A DNA stretch of 64,000 nucleotides from Variovorax sp. 770b2 (GTDB lineage Bacteria > Pseudomonadota > Gammaproteobacteria > Burkholderiales > Burkholderiaceae_C): assembly GCF_900115685.1 (NCBI RefSeq), contig NZ_FOXJ01000011.1, forward strand, positions 62,001-126,000, given 5' to 3'. This document shows, piece after piece, positions 48,925 to 58,148 of the stretch. The notes below the pieces were generated by a model. That model worked only from the letters and a program-made list of their open reading frames with translations. It was not told where the DNA came from and did no database searches. The translations under genes and the position numbers were made by a program. The number at the start of each line of letters is the position of its first letter. The first letter of the stretch is position 1.

Positions 48925-51900
48925 ATGAAAACACGCAAGACCCAGAGCCGCGCCGCGCGCGCGCCCCTCTTCAGCCGCAGCAGCATCGGCTCGGCCGTTG
49001 CGATGGCGCTGATCGCCAGCAGCGGGGCGCACGCCGCCGAGACCGTCGTCGGTCCGGCGCCGGGCTTCGGCGGCTCGGCCACCGGTGGCCTGACCGCCGC
49101 CGTGCCGCAGAACAATTCCGGCGCCGTGAATGCGCAGGTCACGAATGCCACGGTGGGCACCACCTCCACCGGCTCCGCGATGAACCCCGCGCCCGTGACC
49201 CAGGTCACCAACGGCAACCTGATCGGCGCGAGCGCGACGGGCAACATCGCCTCGAACAAGCTCGGCGAGACCGGTCCCGTGATCCCGCTGGGCAGCGATG
49301 CCGCGCTCGGCGTCTCGGTCAACACGGGCACCATCACCAGCAAGGTCCAGAACAGCGCGACGCGGGTGCAGTCGAACACCTTCCAGACCGGCAGCGTGAT
49401 GAACGCGGACAACACCATCTCGGCGGACACCACCGTCAACAGCGGCACCACGCTGGTCACGGGCAAGGCCGCGCCGGGCCCCGTGTTCTCGGGTACCGCC
49501 ACGCTGATCTACCCGGTCGGCGGGCCGGTGTTCGACGCCACGGGCAACGTGGTCGTGACCTCGATGCAGGTGGCCGCGGGCGCCAGCTCGTCGGCGACCG
49601 TGCAGGACAACACCTTCGCCCTGCAACTCACTTCGGGCAGCAACAGCGCGGTCACCAAGGCGGCATCGGCCTCGCTCGAGCGCAACGCGGCCTCGGCCAC
49701 GTTCAGGGGCAACAGCGCCAACAACACGGCCGAGATCCAGTCGGGCGGCGCGCCCAGCTTTGCGGGCTCCGCGGTGGTGTCGAACCTGCAGGCGAACGGC
49801 AACGGCATCCTTGCGGCCGCGCACACGGCGCTCAACCAGAACTCGGTCATCGCGGCCACCATCCAGGGCGTCGGCGCGGGCGTGACCAACGCGCTGCAAG
49901 GCACGCTGACCGTCAAGGACAACAGCATCTCCAGCGCGGCCACGGGCAATGAAGCGACCGGTGCCGCGGCCGGCACGGCAGGCAACCGCATCCTCGTGGG
50001 CGACGTGTCGGTCGCCGGCACCGGCGCGGCGCCCGCCAACAACAGCACGCATGCAGGCGCGGGCGTGGTCACCAACGTGAGCAGCGACCTGGCCATCGTC
50101 AACAGCCAGGGCAACCTGGGCGCCGGCGGCGCCAGCGCGGTGAGCGCGCTGACCACGGGCGCGCAGGTGACTGCGGTCGTGCAGTCGCTCGCAGGCGGCA
50201 CCGTCAACCTGCAGGACAACAGCGTCACCGCCGCGGTGACCGGCAACACCGCCTCCAGCGGCATCGCCACCGGCACCACGGCCGCATCGTTCGCCGGCAC
50301 CGCCGCCGAATCCAACCAGCAGGCCAACAACCAGATCCTGCTGCAGGCGAAGGTGAACCCCTCGGTGATCGGCGTGCTGGCCGGTGACGGCGTGGGCGGC
50401 GGAGCGGCCGGCGTGATCGCCGTGTCGGGCAACCGCAGCGCCGCGACCGCGCAGGGCAACCAGATCAGCCAGAGCCAGGCGATCCAGGCGAGCGACGTGG
50501 CGACCGGCAGCGCGCCTGTCGTGCTGACCGGCGGCGCGAGCGCCGACGGCCGCGTGTCGGCGACCGGCGCCGTCACGATCACCAACCTGCAGGGCAACTA
50601 CGACAGCACCGTGGCCGCCTACAACGGCGCGCCGCTGCTCACGCCCGGCTCGCAGATCCTGCTCATCGCCAACACCGGCGCGGTGCCGGTGTCCAAGAGC
50701 GCGCTGTCGCTCACCTCGAACCGGCAGGAGTCGGTGGCGGTGGGCAGCAGCGCGGGCAACTCGCTGTCCCTCACCGGCAATTCGGTGGGCACCGGCGCGG
50801 GCATCGCGAGCGTGCAGATGGGCGACGCCAATTCCTTCGTGGGCGCGGCCCTGTCGAATGCGCAGGCGCAGATCCTGGTGAACGGCAACGTCGTCACCGA
50901 CAGCACCGTGGCGCTGGCCGACAACATCCAGCGCTCCGTCGCCTACGGCAACGCGGTGTCCAACGCGGTGAACGTGAAGGCCAACGACGTGGCCGCCGCG
51001 CCCGGCGCGGCCGTCGCCTCCAAGGTGACGATCGACCTGGCCAACCCGCGGCCGTTCAACAACGCACTGGCGACGCAGCCGGTCGTCACGGCCGCCTACG
51101 GCGTGCTCAACGACCAGTCGCTGCTGGCCAACGTGAGCGCCACCACCACGGGCGCCGACAGCTTCGGCGTGGCCGTGAGCGGCAACGTCTCGGGCGGCAC
51201 CGTGGGCAACGACCGCAACGCCTACGTGGGCGCGGCCTACGGCAACGATGCCGCCAACGGCGTGAAGCTGGACGTGAACAACCTGAACAGCGGCGGCTTC
51301 GCCTCGGTGGCCAACGTGACCAACACGCAGGCCGTGGGCGGCGGGAACACGCGCATCGAGGCCATCGCGGCTGGCGGCACGGCGGTGCGCACCATCGTGG
51401 GCGGCACCCTGAACAACGCGAGCGTCACGTCCAACGACAACTCGGCCGAGACCCTGGCCTACGGCAGCCGCGCGACCGGCAACACGGTCGCCGTCAAGGG
51501 CACCAACATCAACACGGCCGGCGCTGCCGTGTCCGGCGCCGACCTGTCGGCGGCGGGCGTGCTGACCACCAACGCCTCGTTCAGCGTGCAGAACGCGCAG
51601 AGCGGCCAGGGCACGGTGCTGGCCGAACGCGGCGGGCCTGAAGTGCGCACGCAGATCGGCGGCCTCACGCTGCTCAATTCGTCGGTGCAGGCCAACGGCA
51701 ACACGGGCAGCGCCTCGGCCACGAGCAACAGCGCGGTCAACGGCGTGGCCATCGACGCGGTGAACGTCGCGACCACGAGCGCGGTGCAGAACGCGCAGAT
51801 CACCAGCGCCGACGTGACCTCGCGCGTCGGCCTGGGCGGCCAGGGCGGCGCGCAGGTGGCCGTAGCCGGGCTGATCGTCGTGGGCTCGAAGATCTCGGTC

Positions 51901-54270
51901 GACGGCAACGAGATCCAGAGCGCGGCCACCGGCAACGAAGCCGCCAGCAGCATCGACGTGAAGGGCACGGCCATCGCCTCGGGCAGCAACCTGCCGTTCG
52001 CACTGGCGACCACCGGCCCCACGGCGGCCAACGTGACGGCGGACCATGCGCTGTCGAACGCGCAGTTCGTGACCGGCCCGAACGTCATTTCAGCGCGGGC
52101 GGACAGCAGCTTGGGCATCGACACGCAGCCCATCGCCCTCATCGCCACGTCGCAGCTGAGCGTGTCGGACAACGAGCAGGCGGCCAAGGCCACCGGCAAC
52201 ACGGCCACCAACAGCCTGGCGCTGGCGGGCACCAGCACGACGGCCCGCGCGGCGCTGCAATCCACGCAGGCGAGCTTCGCCCAGGTGCGTGCGCAGTCGG
52301 ACATGCAGGCGTTCGCGCCGGCGGCCGTCACCGGCGGATCGACCGCCATCTCGGGCAACAGCAACACCGCGCAGGCACGGATCAACGATGTGTCGAACAC
52401 GGTGAGCGTCAAGGGCGACAACGCCGCCGGCTTGGCCGGACCGGCGGTGCTGGTGCAGGGCGCGCTGCCCGGCAACACGGCGGCGCTGGGCGACCAGCTG
52501 CTGGTGAACCGCCAGACGGCGGCGAACCTGGTCTCCAGCAGCGCCACCACGACGATCCTGAACGACGACCGCACGGTGCCCACCCTGGGACTGATCGGCA
52601 GCAGCTTCGATGCGTCGGGCAACAAGACCTCCTCGGAGGCGACCGCGAACCGGGCGTCGAACGCCAGCACGCTCACGAGCGGCGCGCAGCAGACGAGCCG
52701 CACGGGCGTGCTGAACACGCAGGACAGCAGCGCCGCGGTGACGGCCACGGCCACTGGCACGGTGCGCCTGGCGCTGAGCGGCCCGCTCGCGTTCACCGCC
52801 AGCCAGGTCGCGCTCGATGGCAACATCACGAGCGGCGCGGCCACCGGCAACTCCGCGGTCAACAGCCTGGAGGTGAAGGGCAACACGGTCAGCGCCAACG
52901 CGGCCGTCCCCATCGCGGCGGCTGCAACGGTCCTGCCCGCATCGGCGGGCGTATCGGCCGATCACGCGCTGCTGAACGTGCAGGTGGGCACCGGTGCGGT
53001 CTCCTCGACCGTGACCGGCACCATCGGCATCGACACCACGCCGAACGCGGTCATTGGCGCGACGATGCTGAGCGTGTCCGACAACCAGCAAAGCGCCAGG
53101 GCCGTGGGCAACACCGCGCTCAACAGCGTGAGTCTGGCGGGCACCAACGTGGCGGCACGCTCGGCCCTGCAGTCGGTACAGGTCGGCGGCGCGGCGGTGA
53201 CGGCATCGTCGACCTCGACGCTGTTCGCGCCGGTCGGCTCGACGGGCTCGACGATCGACCTCTCGCGCAACAGCAACACGGCGCTGGGCGTGATCAACGA
53301 CGTGACCAACACGTTGAGCGTGAACGCCACCAACACCGGCGCCGCGGGCGCGAGCGGCACTGCGACGCTGGCCGAGATCGGTGCGCCGGGCAACACGGGG
53401 GCACTGGGCGACTACGTGCTGTCGAGCCGCCAGGGCGCCTCGACGTCGGTGAGCAGCACCGCGACCACGACGCTGCGCAACGACGACAACACGCCCGGTG
53501 CGAGGGCCTTGCTGAACGGCTCGCTCGGCATCGCCGGCAACACGACCATCGCCGAGGCTTCGGCCAACCGCGCGGTCAACAGCGCGTCGGTGGCCGGCAG
53601 CGCCGTGCAGGGGGCCAGCACCGGCATCGTCAATTCGCAGAGCAGCAGCGCCGCCGCGACGGCGACGGCCAGCACGCTGGCAACCGTGACGCTGGGTGGT
53701 ACCGCGACGCCGCTGAACGCCGGCAGCATCTCGCTGGACGGCAACACCACCGCTGCCCTCGCGCGCGGCAATTCGGCGACCAACACGCTGGACTCCGCCG
53801 CGGGCAGCGGCTACGGACCGGCCGCGGCCACGGGCACGGTCAGCCAGGTGGGAACGCCGTTCGCGCTCAACGTGGGCGCGAGCGCGGCGATCCTGAACAG
53901 CCAGACCAACACCGGCGCCGTGACGGCATCCAGCGTGGGCACCAGCTACCAGGTGGCACTCAACTCGACGACGGCGGTGGGCGTCTCGGGCGGTTCGGTC
54001 GGCGTGACCGGCAACACGTTGGCGGCGCAGGCCTCGGGCAACAGCGCGACCAACCGCATCACGCAGACCGCGCTGAACGGCGCGCCGCCGAGCGCGGCCA
54101 TCGGCAGCTACCAGGTCAACACCGGCGCGGTGACGGCCACGGTGACGAGCGTGAACTTCGGGGTCGGCGTGACGGGCTCGGTGCCCAACAGCGCGCTGCG
54201 CGCCACGGGCAACCAGATCACGGCGTCCGCCACCGGCAATTCGTCGGTGTCGTCGATCGCGGCGCGCTGA
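48925..54270 (+). CDS. Giant repeat-containing secreted adhesin (holdfast/curli-like)
   Basis: 1781 residues. Signal peptide cleaved near AHA-AE (37/38). The rest is low-complexity Ala, Asn, Gly, Ser, Thr and Val with no Cys and no Trp, built from many units like AxATGNxAxNSLxLxGTxV, which recall curlin or beta-solenoid strands. From about residue 985 a much larger repeat of about 305 residues occurs two and a third times (DGN marks at 51901, 52816, 53737). No autotransporter barrel, hedgehog-type or LPXTG anchor is seen, which fits export by the CsgG/HfaB-like partner. Ribosome site TGAGGA 9 bases upstream. A possible HfaD counterpart. Confidence 0.85.
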   Translation: MKTRKTQSRAARAPLFSRSSIGSAVAMALIASSGAHAAETVVGPAPGFGGSATGGLTAAVPQNNSGAVNAQVTNATVGTTSTGSAMNPAPVTQVTNGNLIGASATGNIASNKLGETGPVIPLGSDAALGVSVNTGTITSKVQNSATRVQSNTFQTGSVMNADNTISADTTVNSGTTLVTGKAAPGPVFSGTATLIYPVGGPVFDATGNVVVTSMQVAAGASSSATVQDNTFALQLTSGSNSAVTKAASASLERNAASATFRGNSANNTAEIQSGGAPSFAGSAVVSNLQANGNGILAAAHTALNQNSVIAATIQGVGAGVTNALQGTLTVKDNSISSAATGNEATGAAAGTAGNRILVGDVSVAGTGAAPANNSTHAGAGVVTNVSSDLAIVNSQGNLGAGGASAVSALTTGAQVTAVVQSLAGGTVNLQDNSVTAAVTGNTASSGIATGTTAASFAGTAAESNQQANNQILLQAKVNPSVIGVLAGDGVGGGAAGVIAVSGNRSAATAQGNQISQSQAIQASDVATGSAPVVLTGGASADGRVSATGAVTITNLQGNYDSTVAAYNGAPLLTPGSQILLIANTGAVPVSKSALSLTSNRQESVAVGSSAGNSLSLTGNSVGTGAGIASVQMGDANSFVGAALSNAQAQILVNGNVVTDSTVALADNIQRSVAYGNAVSNAVNVKANDVAAAPGAAVASKVTIDLANPRPFNNALATQPVVTAAYGVLNDQSLLANVSATTTGADSFGVAVSGNVSGGTVGNDRNAYVGAAYGNDAANGVKLDVNNLNSGGFASVANVTNTQAVGGGNTRIEAIAAGGTAVRTIVGGTLNNASVTSNDNSAETLAYGSRATGNTVAVKGTNINTAGAAVSGADLSAAGVLTTNASFSVQNAQSGQGTVLAERGGPEVRTQIGGLTLLNSSVQANGNTGSASATSNSAVNGVAIDAVNVATTSAVQNAQITSADVTSRVGLGGQGGAQVAVAGLIVVGSKISVDGNEIQSAATGNEAASSIDVKGTAIASGSNLPFALATTGPTAANVTADHALSNAQFVTGPNVISARADSSLGIDTQPIALIATSQLSVSDNEQAAKATGNTATNSLALAGTSTTARAALQSTQASFAQVRAQSDMQAFAPAAVTGGSTAISGNSNTAQARINDVSNTVSVKGDNAAGLAGPAVLVQGALPGNTAALGDQLLVNRQTAANLVSSSATTTILNDDRTVPTLGLIGSSFDASGNKTSSEATANRASNASTLTSGAQQTSRTGVLNTQDSSAAVTATATGTVRLALSGPLAFTASQVALDGNITSGAATGNSAVNSLEVKGNTVSANAAVPIAAAATVLPASAGVSADHALLNVQVGTGAVSSTVTGTIGIDTTPNAVIGATMLSVSDNQQSARAVGNTALNSVSLAGTNVAARSALQSVQVGGAAVTASSTSTLFAPVGSTGSTIDLSRNSNTALGVINDVTNTLSVNATNTGAAGASGTATLAEIGAPGNTGALGDYVLSSRQGASTSVSSTATTTLRNDDNTPGARALLNGSLGIAGNTTIAEASANRAVNSASVAGSAVQGASTGIVNSQSSSAAATATASTLATVTLGGTATPLNAGSISLDGNTTAALARGNSATNTLDSAAGSGYGPAAATGTVSQVGTPFALNVGASAAILNSQTNTGAVTASSVGTSYQVALNSTTAVGVSGGSVGVTGNTLAAQASGNSATNRITQTALNGAPPSAAIGSYQVNTGAVTATVTSVNFGVGVTGSVPNSALRATGNQITASATGNSSVSSIAAR
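51880..52793 (+). repeat. Adhesin macro-repeat, unit 1
   Basis: About 305 codons beginning near SVDGNEIQSAATGNEA, with TADHALSNAQ, LSVSDNEQAAKATGNTATNS, NDVSNTVSV, GNTAALGDQ and SSEATANRAS in order. Recurs as unit 2. Confidence 0.75.
52794..53714 (+). repeat. Adhesin macro-repeat, unit 2
   Basis: Same order as unit 1: ALDGNITSGAATGNSAVNS, SADHALLNVQ, LSVSDNQQSARAVGNTALNS, NDVTNTLSV, GNTGALGDY, AEASANRAVNS. DGN to DGN distance is 915 bases from unit 1. Confidence 0.75.
53715..54270 (+). repeat. Adhesin macro-repeat, partial unit 3
   Basis: Begins SISLDGNTTAALARGNSATN, 921 bases after the matching point in unit 2, then diverges and ends the protein after about 180 residues. Confidence 0.6.
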
Positions 54271-54293
54271 ACCTGCGCCTGGCCTGAAAGCAG

Positions 54294-54328
54294 AAAAAGC
54301 CGCGTGCCTTCGGGCCCGCGGCTTTTTT
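54294..54328. terminator. Bidirectional terminator with TTCG tetraloop
   Basis: AAAAAGCCGCG (54294-54304) pairs with CGCGGCTTTTT (54317-54327), with an inner GCC-TTCG-GGC hairpin. Ends the adhesin and the convergent ChaN-like gene. Confidence 0.9.
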
Positions 54329-54342
54329 CATGGTGCGCCCGC

Positions 54343-55209
54343 TCAGGAGGCGGCCGGTGCCGCCTTGGCCGGGCGCCGGAGTTCGGCGCAGTAGTCCTTC
54401 TCGGGCAGCGGCGGGGTCTGCCAGACCTTGTCGAATTCGCCCGCCTCGACCTCGTTCGCCGACGCCGCCAGGAGGCGCACCGAGGTGACCTTCACGTCGT
54501 CCGGCAGGTGCTGCGGCACGCCGAGCGTGCGCACCGCGTGGCCTGAGCCGGCGATCAGCAGCACCGTCTTGCCCGGCTGCCGGGCCTTGACGATGGCCTG
54601 CGCCATCGCGCGGTCGCGGCCCACCTGGATGCGCGTCATCGGGATGATCTGCGACTCGGGCAGCAGCTTGCAGTGGCCTTCGCGCACGGCGTCCTGCTGC
54701 GCGGTGTAGGCCTCGCCGTTGAGCTGCACGTCGAGCGACACATCGGCCATCGCGTCCCTCATGCGCGCACGCGGCAGGTTGGCGCCGATCACCGGCACGC
54801 CGGCACGCACGGCGACCATCACGGCGGGGCCGTAGCTGGCCCAGGGCCAGGCCTTGTCGTTCCAGCCGAGCGCGGCTTGCACCTGGCCCTCGGTCGCGGT
54901 GTTGGCGACGTGGGCGGTGCTGCGGCCTTCCTCGGCCATCTCGAGCGCCAGCGCGGCCAGCGCACCCCGCGCGGCCAATGCCTCGACGGTCTCGCGCTCG
55001 ATCGTGTGGTGCTCGGGGGCATCGTGCTGTTCGCCGAGCAGCAGCGCGTCCACCGGCAGCAGGGCCGAGACGCGGTTGGCGACGGGCGCATCGGGGCCGG
55101 GCGGAAAGAGGGAGGAAATGGAGGAGGAAGAGCAGGCCGCCAATGCGGCCGCGGCCAGGAGCGGAAGCAGGAACCGGGGTGCCCGCGCGGGCCAGCGTTG
55201 AAGAGGCAT
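54343..55209 (-). CDS. ChaN-family lipoprotein
   Basis: 288 residues. Lipobox AAC (about Cys25) after a hydrophobic signal. The mature part has LLLGEQHDAPEHHTIERETVEALA, matching the EH-D heme-linked region of ChaN (Campylobacter) and DUF399 proteins, and LLIAGSGHAVRTLGVPQHLP near the end. The family is thought to bind heme or iron in the envelope. Divergent from the AbrB-type gene by 87 bases. Confidence 0.8.
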   Translation of the reverse strand: MPLQRWPARAPRFLLPLLAAAALAACSSSSISSLFPPGPDAPVANRVSALLPVDALLLGEQHDAPEHHTIERETVEALAARGALAALALEMAEEGRSTAHVANTATEGQVQAALGWNDKAWPWASYGPAVMVAVRAGVPVIGANLPRARMRDAMADVSLDVQLNGEAYTAQQDAVREGHCKLLPESQIIPMTRIQVGRDRAMAQAIVKARQPGKTVLLIAGSGHAVRTLGVPQHLPDDVKVTSVRLLAASANEVEAGEFDKVWQTPPLPEKDYCAELRRPAKAAPAAS

Positions 55210-55296
55210 CGGGCCATACTATGCGCGCGGGGCCCTCGTGCCTTGCCATCCAAATCCGCTTTTCGCTGTCCCTTTTTCCTGTCTTTTTCCCCTTCC

Positions 55297-56370
55297 GTGC
55301 GCTCCCGTTTTCTTGTTCGCGTGCTGGCCACGCTGCTGCTTGCACTCGCCGCCGCGGGCGCCTGCCTGGCCCTCCACACGCCGCTGCCCTGGATGATCGG
55401 CCCGCTGCTGGCGGTGTCGCTCGCCTCGATCGCGGGTGCGCCCACCGCCAGTTCCACACCGCTGCGCAACGCGGGGCAGTGGACCATCGGCATCGCGCTC
55501 GGCCTCTACTTCACGCCGCATGTGGTGTCGCTGGTGGCCAGCGTCTGGTGGGCGATTGCGCTGGCGATCGCCTGGGCGCTGCTGCTGGGCTGGGGCTTCG
55601 GGCGCTGGCTGCACGGGCTGCACGCTGCGCGGATGCCGCATGTGCCGCCGCGCTCCATGAGAGCCACGACTTACTTTGCCGGCGCGATCGGCGGCGCCTC
55701 GGAGATGACGCTGCTGGCCGAATCGGCCGGCGCCCGCACGGATCTCGTGGCGGCCGCGCACAGCCTGCGGCTGGTGGTGGTGACGGTGACGATCCCGTTC
55801 GCGATGCAGTGGAGCGGGCTGCAGGGCCTGGAGATCAACCCGCCGGGCGTGCGCGAGGTGAACGCGGTCGGGCTGGCGCTGCTCGCGCTGGCCACGGGCG
55901 CCGGCGGCCTGGCGATGCGCGCGCTGGGCCGCACCAACCCGTGGTTCATCGGGCCGCTGCTGGTGGCGATGGGGTTCACGATCGCCGGGCAGTCGCTGTC
56001 GGCGGTGCCCACGTGGATGTCGAACGCGGCGCAGTTGGTGATCGCGGTGAGCCTGGGCGTGCGCTTCAGCCGCGAGTTCCTGCACACGGCGCCGCGCTGG
56101 CTGGGCTCGGTGGCGCTGGGCACTCTCGTCATGCTGGTGCTGTGCGGCGGGGTGGCGTGGCTCCTGGCGTGGGCGACCGGGCTGCATCCGGCCACGATGC
56201 TCCTGAGCACCTCGCCCGGCGGCATCGCCGAGATGGCGATCACGGCCAAGGTGCTGCAGCTCGGGGTGCCGGTGGTGACGGCGTTCCAGGTGTGCCGGCT
56301 GGTGGCGGTGTTGTTGCTGGTCGGGCCGATGTTCCGGTGGATCTACCGGCGCCAAGCCGGTGCCCCATGA
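55297..56370 (+). CDS. AbrB-type (AmoA-like) integral membrane protein
   Basis: 357 residues with about 10 hydrophobic helices in two related halves: PLPWMIGPLLAVSLASIAGAP in the first and NPWFIGPLLVAMGFTIAGQS in the second, and STSPGGIAEMAITAKVL with a first-half partner GAIGGASEMTLLAESAG. Family Pfam AbrB (DUF: 'putative ammonia monooxygenase'), transport function suspected but not proven. Start uncertain: GTG at 55297 used; GTG at 55321 is the alternative; no good ribosome site. A loop-less perfect terminator follows. Confidence 0.8.
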   Translation: MRSRFLVRVLATLLLALAAAGACLALHTPLPWMIGPLLAVSLASIAGAPTASSTPLRNAGQWTIGIALGLYFTPHVVSLVASVWWAIALAIAWALLLGWGFGRWLHGLHAARMPHVPPRSMRATTYFAGAIGGASEMTLLAESAGARTDLVAAAHSLRLVVVTVTIPFAMQWSGLQGLEINPPGVREVNAVGLALLALATGAGGLAMRALGRTNPWFIGPLLVAMGFTIAGQSLSAVPTWMSNAAQLVIAVSLGVRFSREFLHTAPRWLGSVALGTLVMLVLCGGVAWLLAWATGLHPATMLLSTSPGGIAEMAITAKVLQLGVPVVTAFQVCRLVAVLLLVGPMFRWIYRRQAGAP

Positions 56371-56396
56371 AAAAAGCGCCCCGCGGGGCGCTTTTT
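56371..56396. terminator. Terminator after AbrB-type gene
   Basis: Perfect 13+13 palindrome (AAAAAGCGCCCCG and its complement). A hairpin with a small loop and T5. Also suits DUF3567 on the other strand (stop at 56416). Confidence 0.88.
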
Positions 56397-56415
56397 GCTG
56401 GGGGTGACCGGGTGT

Positions 56416-56694
56416 TCAGTGCACCAGCACGGGGGTGTGGGCCAGTTCGGCGTAGCCCTCCAGGGTGTCCTCGACCTCTTCCTGCGTGGGGGTGTTGAGC
56501 TGCCAGGCGGCGATCTGCTGCTGGAACAGTTCGGCCCAGGAACCGTCGAGGTACACCTCCTTGCCCGAACGCTTGTCCACGATTTCGAAACCGTGGCGCT
56601 CCAGCACGGGCACATTGGGCTTGGCGGGCTCGTCGCCGTCATTCGGCTGCACGTGCACGACGACGAAGGACTCCGAGTCGTAAAGCATGTTCAT
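56416..56694 (-). CDS. DUF3567 domain-containing protein
   Basis: 92 residues from the ATG at 56694 (MNMLYDSESFVVVHV), which is how the family normally begins; an upstream ATG at 56727 would add 11 residues. The middle has HGFEIVDKRSGKEVYLDG and the end an acidic helix (QEEVEDTLEGYAELAH). A small, well conserved cytoplasmic protein family of Burkholderiales with no known role. Single gene. Confidence 0.85.
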   Translation of the reverse strand: MNMLYDSESFVVVHVQPNDGDEPAKPNVPVLERHGFEIVDKRSGKEVYLDGSWAELFQQQIAAWQLNTPTQEEVEDTLEGYAELAHTPVLVH

Positions 56695-56804
56695 TGCGGG
56701 CCCTGTGAGGATGTCGATGGCGTTCATAACGGGTTAGATAGCAATCAACGCGCCAGTTTCAAGAACAGTTGTCGCCGGACGGTCAATCGATGAGACTTTT
56801 TGCC

Positions 56805-58016
56805 TCAATTGGCGGGTGCTTCGGGTAGGGGTTTGCGCAATTGGGCGTCAGCAAAGTCGCCGTTTGCCTCGGTTTGCTTGATGCGAACGGGCAGGTAGCC
56901 GTACTGCGGCGCCAGCCAGAGCTCCACTTTCCGGTCGAAGTCCTTGCGGGGCGTGCGGGTGAGCTTACGTGCGGTGTATTCGCCGGCCGGAAGCTGCAGT
57001 TTTTCCTCGTCGCCTACGATGAAAACCCAAACCTCGGCATCGCGTGACCCCACGGTCTGGACCGAAATACGGGTGCCCGCCGGATAGCGGTCTGGACTGG
57101 CGGCCAGCAGGCCGCCCAGCTGCATCATGACGCTCATGCGGTCCTGCGCGCCGGGCTGCAGGGGCACGCTGGGTGCCTGGTTGCTGAAGACGATCTGCCC
57201 CTGGTCGCGCGCGAAATGCGAGGCCACCTCGGCCTTGCGGCTCTCGGAATAGCGCTCGGGCTCCAGGCCGGAGGGACCGATCTTGCCGGTGCTGTGCCAG
57301 TTCAGCAGGGTGAAGAACACCGCCTTGAGCGTGAGCCGCCCGTCGTAGCGGCTGCCGTCCTGCAGCCAGACCAGTTCGCCGAACACGCCGCTCTGGGGGG
57401 AGGCCCCGGTCTGGCCCGTGGCCTGGAAATCGAGGGTGACGGAGCCCGGAATCCGCAGCGCCTGGGTGCCGGCGATGGTGCCCGAGGCTTGGCTGCCGGC
57501 CGCCGTCGTGCCGCCAGGGGTGCCGCTTTCCGTGCCACCGGGGGCCGGTGCGGCCGCTGCCGCTGCCGGTGCGCTGGCGGGCGCTTCGGGTGGCGTTGCT
57601 CCTGAATCGGTAGCAGCCTGTGCCGTCAGGTCGGGCGTTTCCGGAGAGGGTTGCCCGGACGCATCCGGTTCGGGATAGAGCTTGGGTTTGGGCGGCGAGG
57701 GCGGCGTGGGGGCGCGCGGGCGCCGGGGCTTGGCCGGCGCCGCCGGCTTGGCCTCGATCGGCGCGGCGGCAGGAGCCGGCGCCGCAGGCTTGTCCGCCGC
57801 GGGCGGTGCGATCACGATCGTCCGGGTGATGAACTTGTTCGCCAGCGGCGAGGGCTCCGGCCCGACCGCCATCGGCGCTACCCCGAGCACCAGGAGGTGG
57901 ACCAGCGCGACCGCCAGCGTCAGCCCGGCCAGCACCCGCCAGGACGGACGCCCGGGCAGGCCCGTGGACGGCGAAGGCAGCGAAGACCGTGAAGGGGGGG
58001 CGACGAGCGTCGACAT
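56805..58016 (-). CDS. DUF3108 domain-containing membrane-anchored protein
   Basis: 403 residues. A single membrane helix (about 28-50) anchors it. A Pro/Ala/Lys-rich disordered linker (about 60-170, with KPRRPRAPTPPSPPKPKLYP) spans to a DUF3108 domain (about 190-390: SVTLDFQATGQTG, AQDRMSVMMQLGGLL, VGDEEKLQLPAGEYTARKL, LWLAPQYGYLPVRIKQTE). The shape resembles TonB in its long linker. ATG at 58016 (MSTLVAPP) or 58040. Function unknown; envelope. Confidence 0.8.
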   Translation of the reverse strand: MSTLVAPPSRSSLPSPSTGLPGRPSWRVLAGLTLAVALVHLLVLGVAPMAVGPEPSPLANKFITRTIVIAPPAADKPAAPAPAAAPIEAKPAAPAKPRRPRAPTPPSPPKPKLYPEPDASGQPSPETPDLTAQAATDSGATPPEAPASAPAAAAAAPAPGGTESGTPGGTTAAGSQASGTIAGTQALRIPGSVTLDFQATGQTGASPQSGVFGELVWLQDGSRYDGRLTLKAVFFTLLNWHSTGKIGPSGLEPERYSESRKAEVASHFARDQGQIVFSNQAPSVPLQPGAQDRMSVMMQLGGLLAASPDRYPAGTRISVQTVGSRDAEVWVFIVGDEEKLQLPAGEYTARKLTRTPRKDFDRKVELWLAPQYGYLPVRIKQTEANGDFADAQLRKPLPEAPAN

Positions 58017-58148
58017 CAGGTGTGGAGTGGGCGTTTGCACGGAGGTTCGGCAAGACCATCTCGGTACACTGCCGCCCGTTCAACCAGTTTAGTGGGAGCG
58101 GCGCCCGGCCTTCGTGTCCGCGCCGTGTCCTTCATCACGCACCGCATC

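Noticed and set aside
48133..52047. Very long open frame antisense to the adhesin
   Set aside because: His/Arg/Ala-rich shadow of a high-GC repeat gene; no domains, no start signals.
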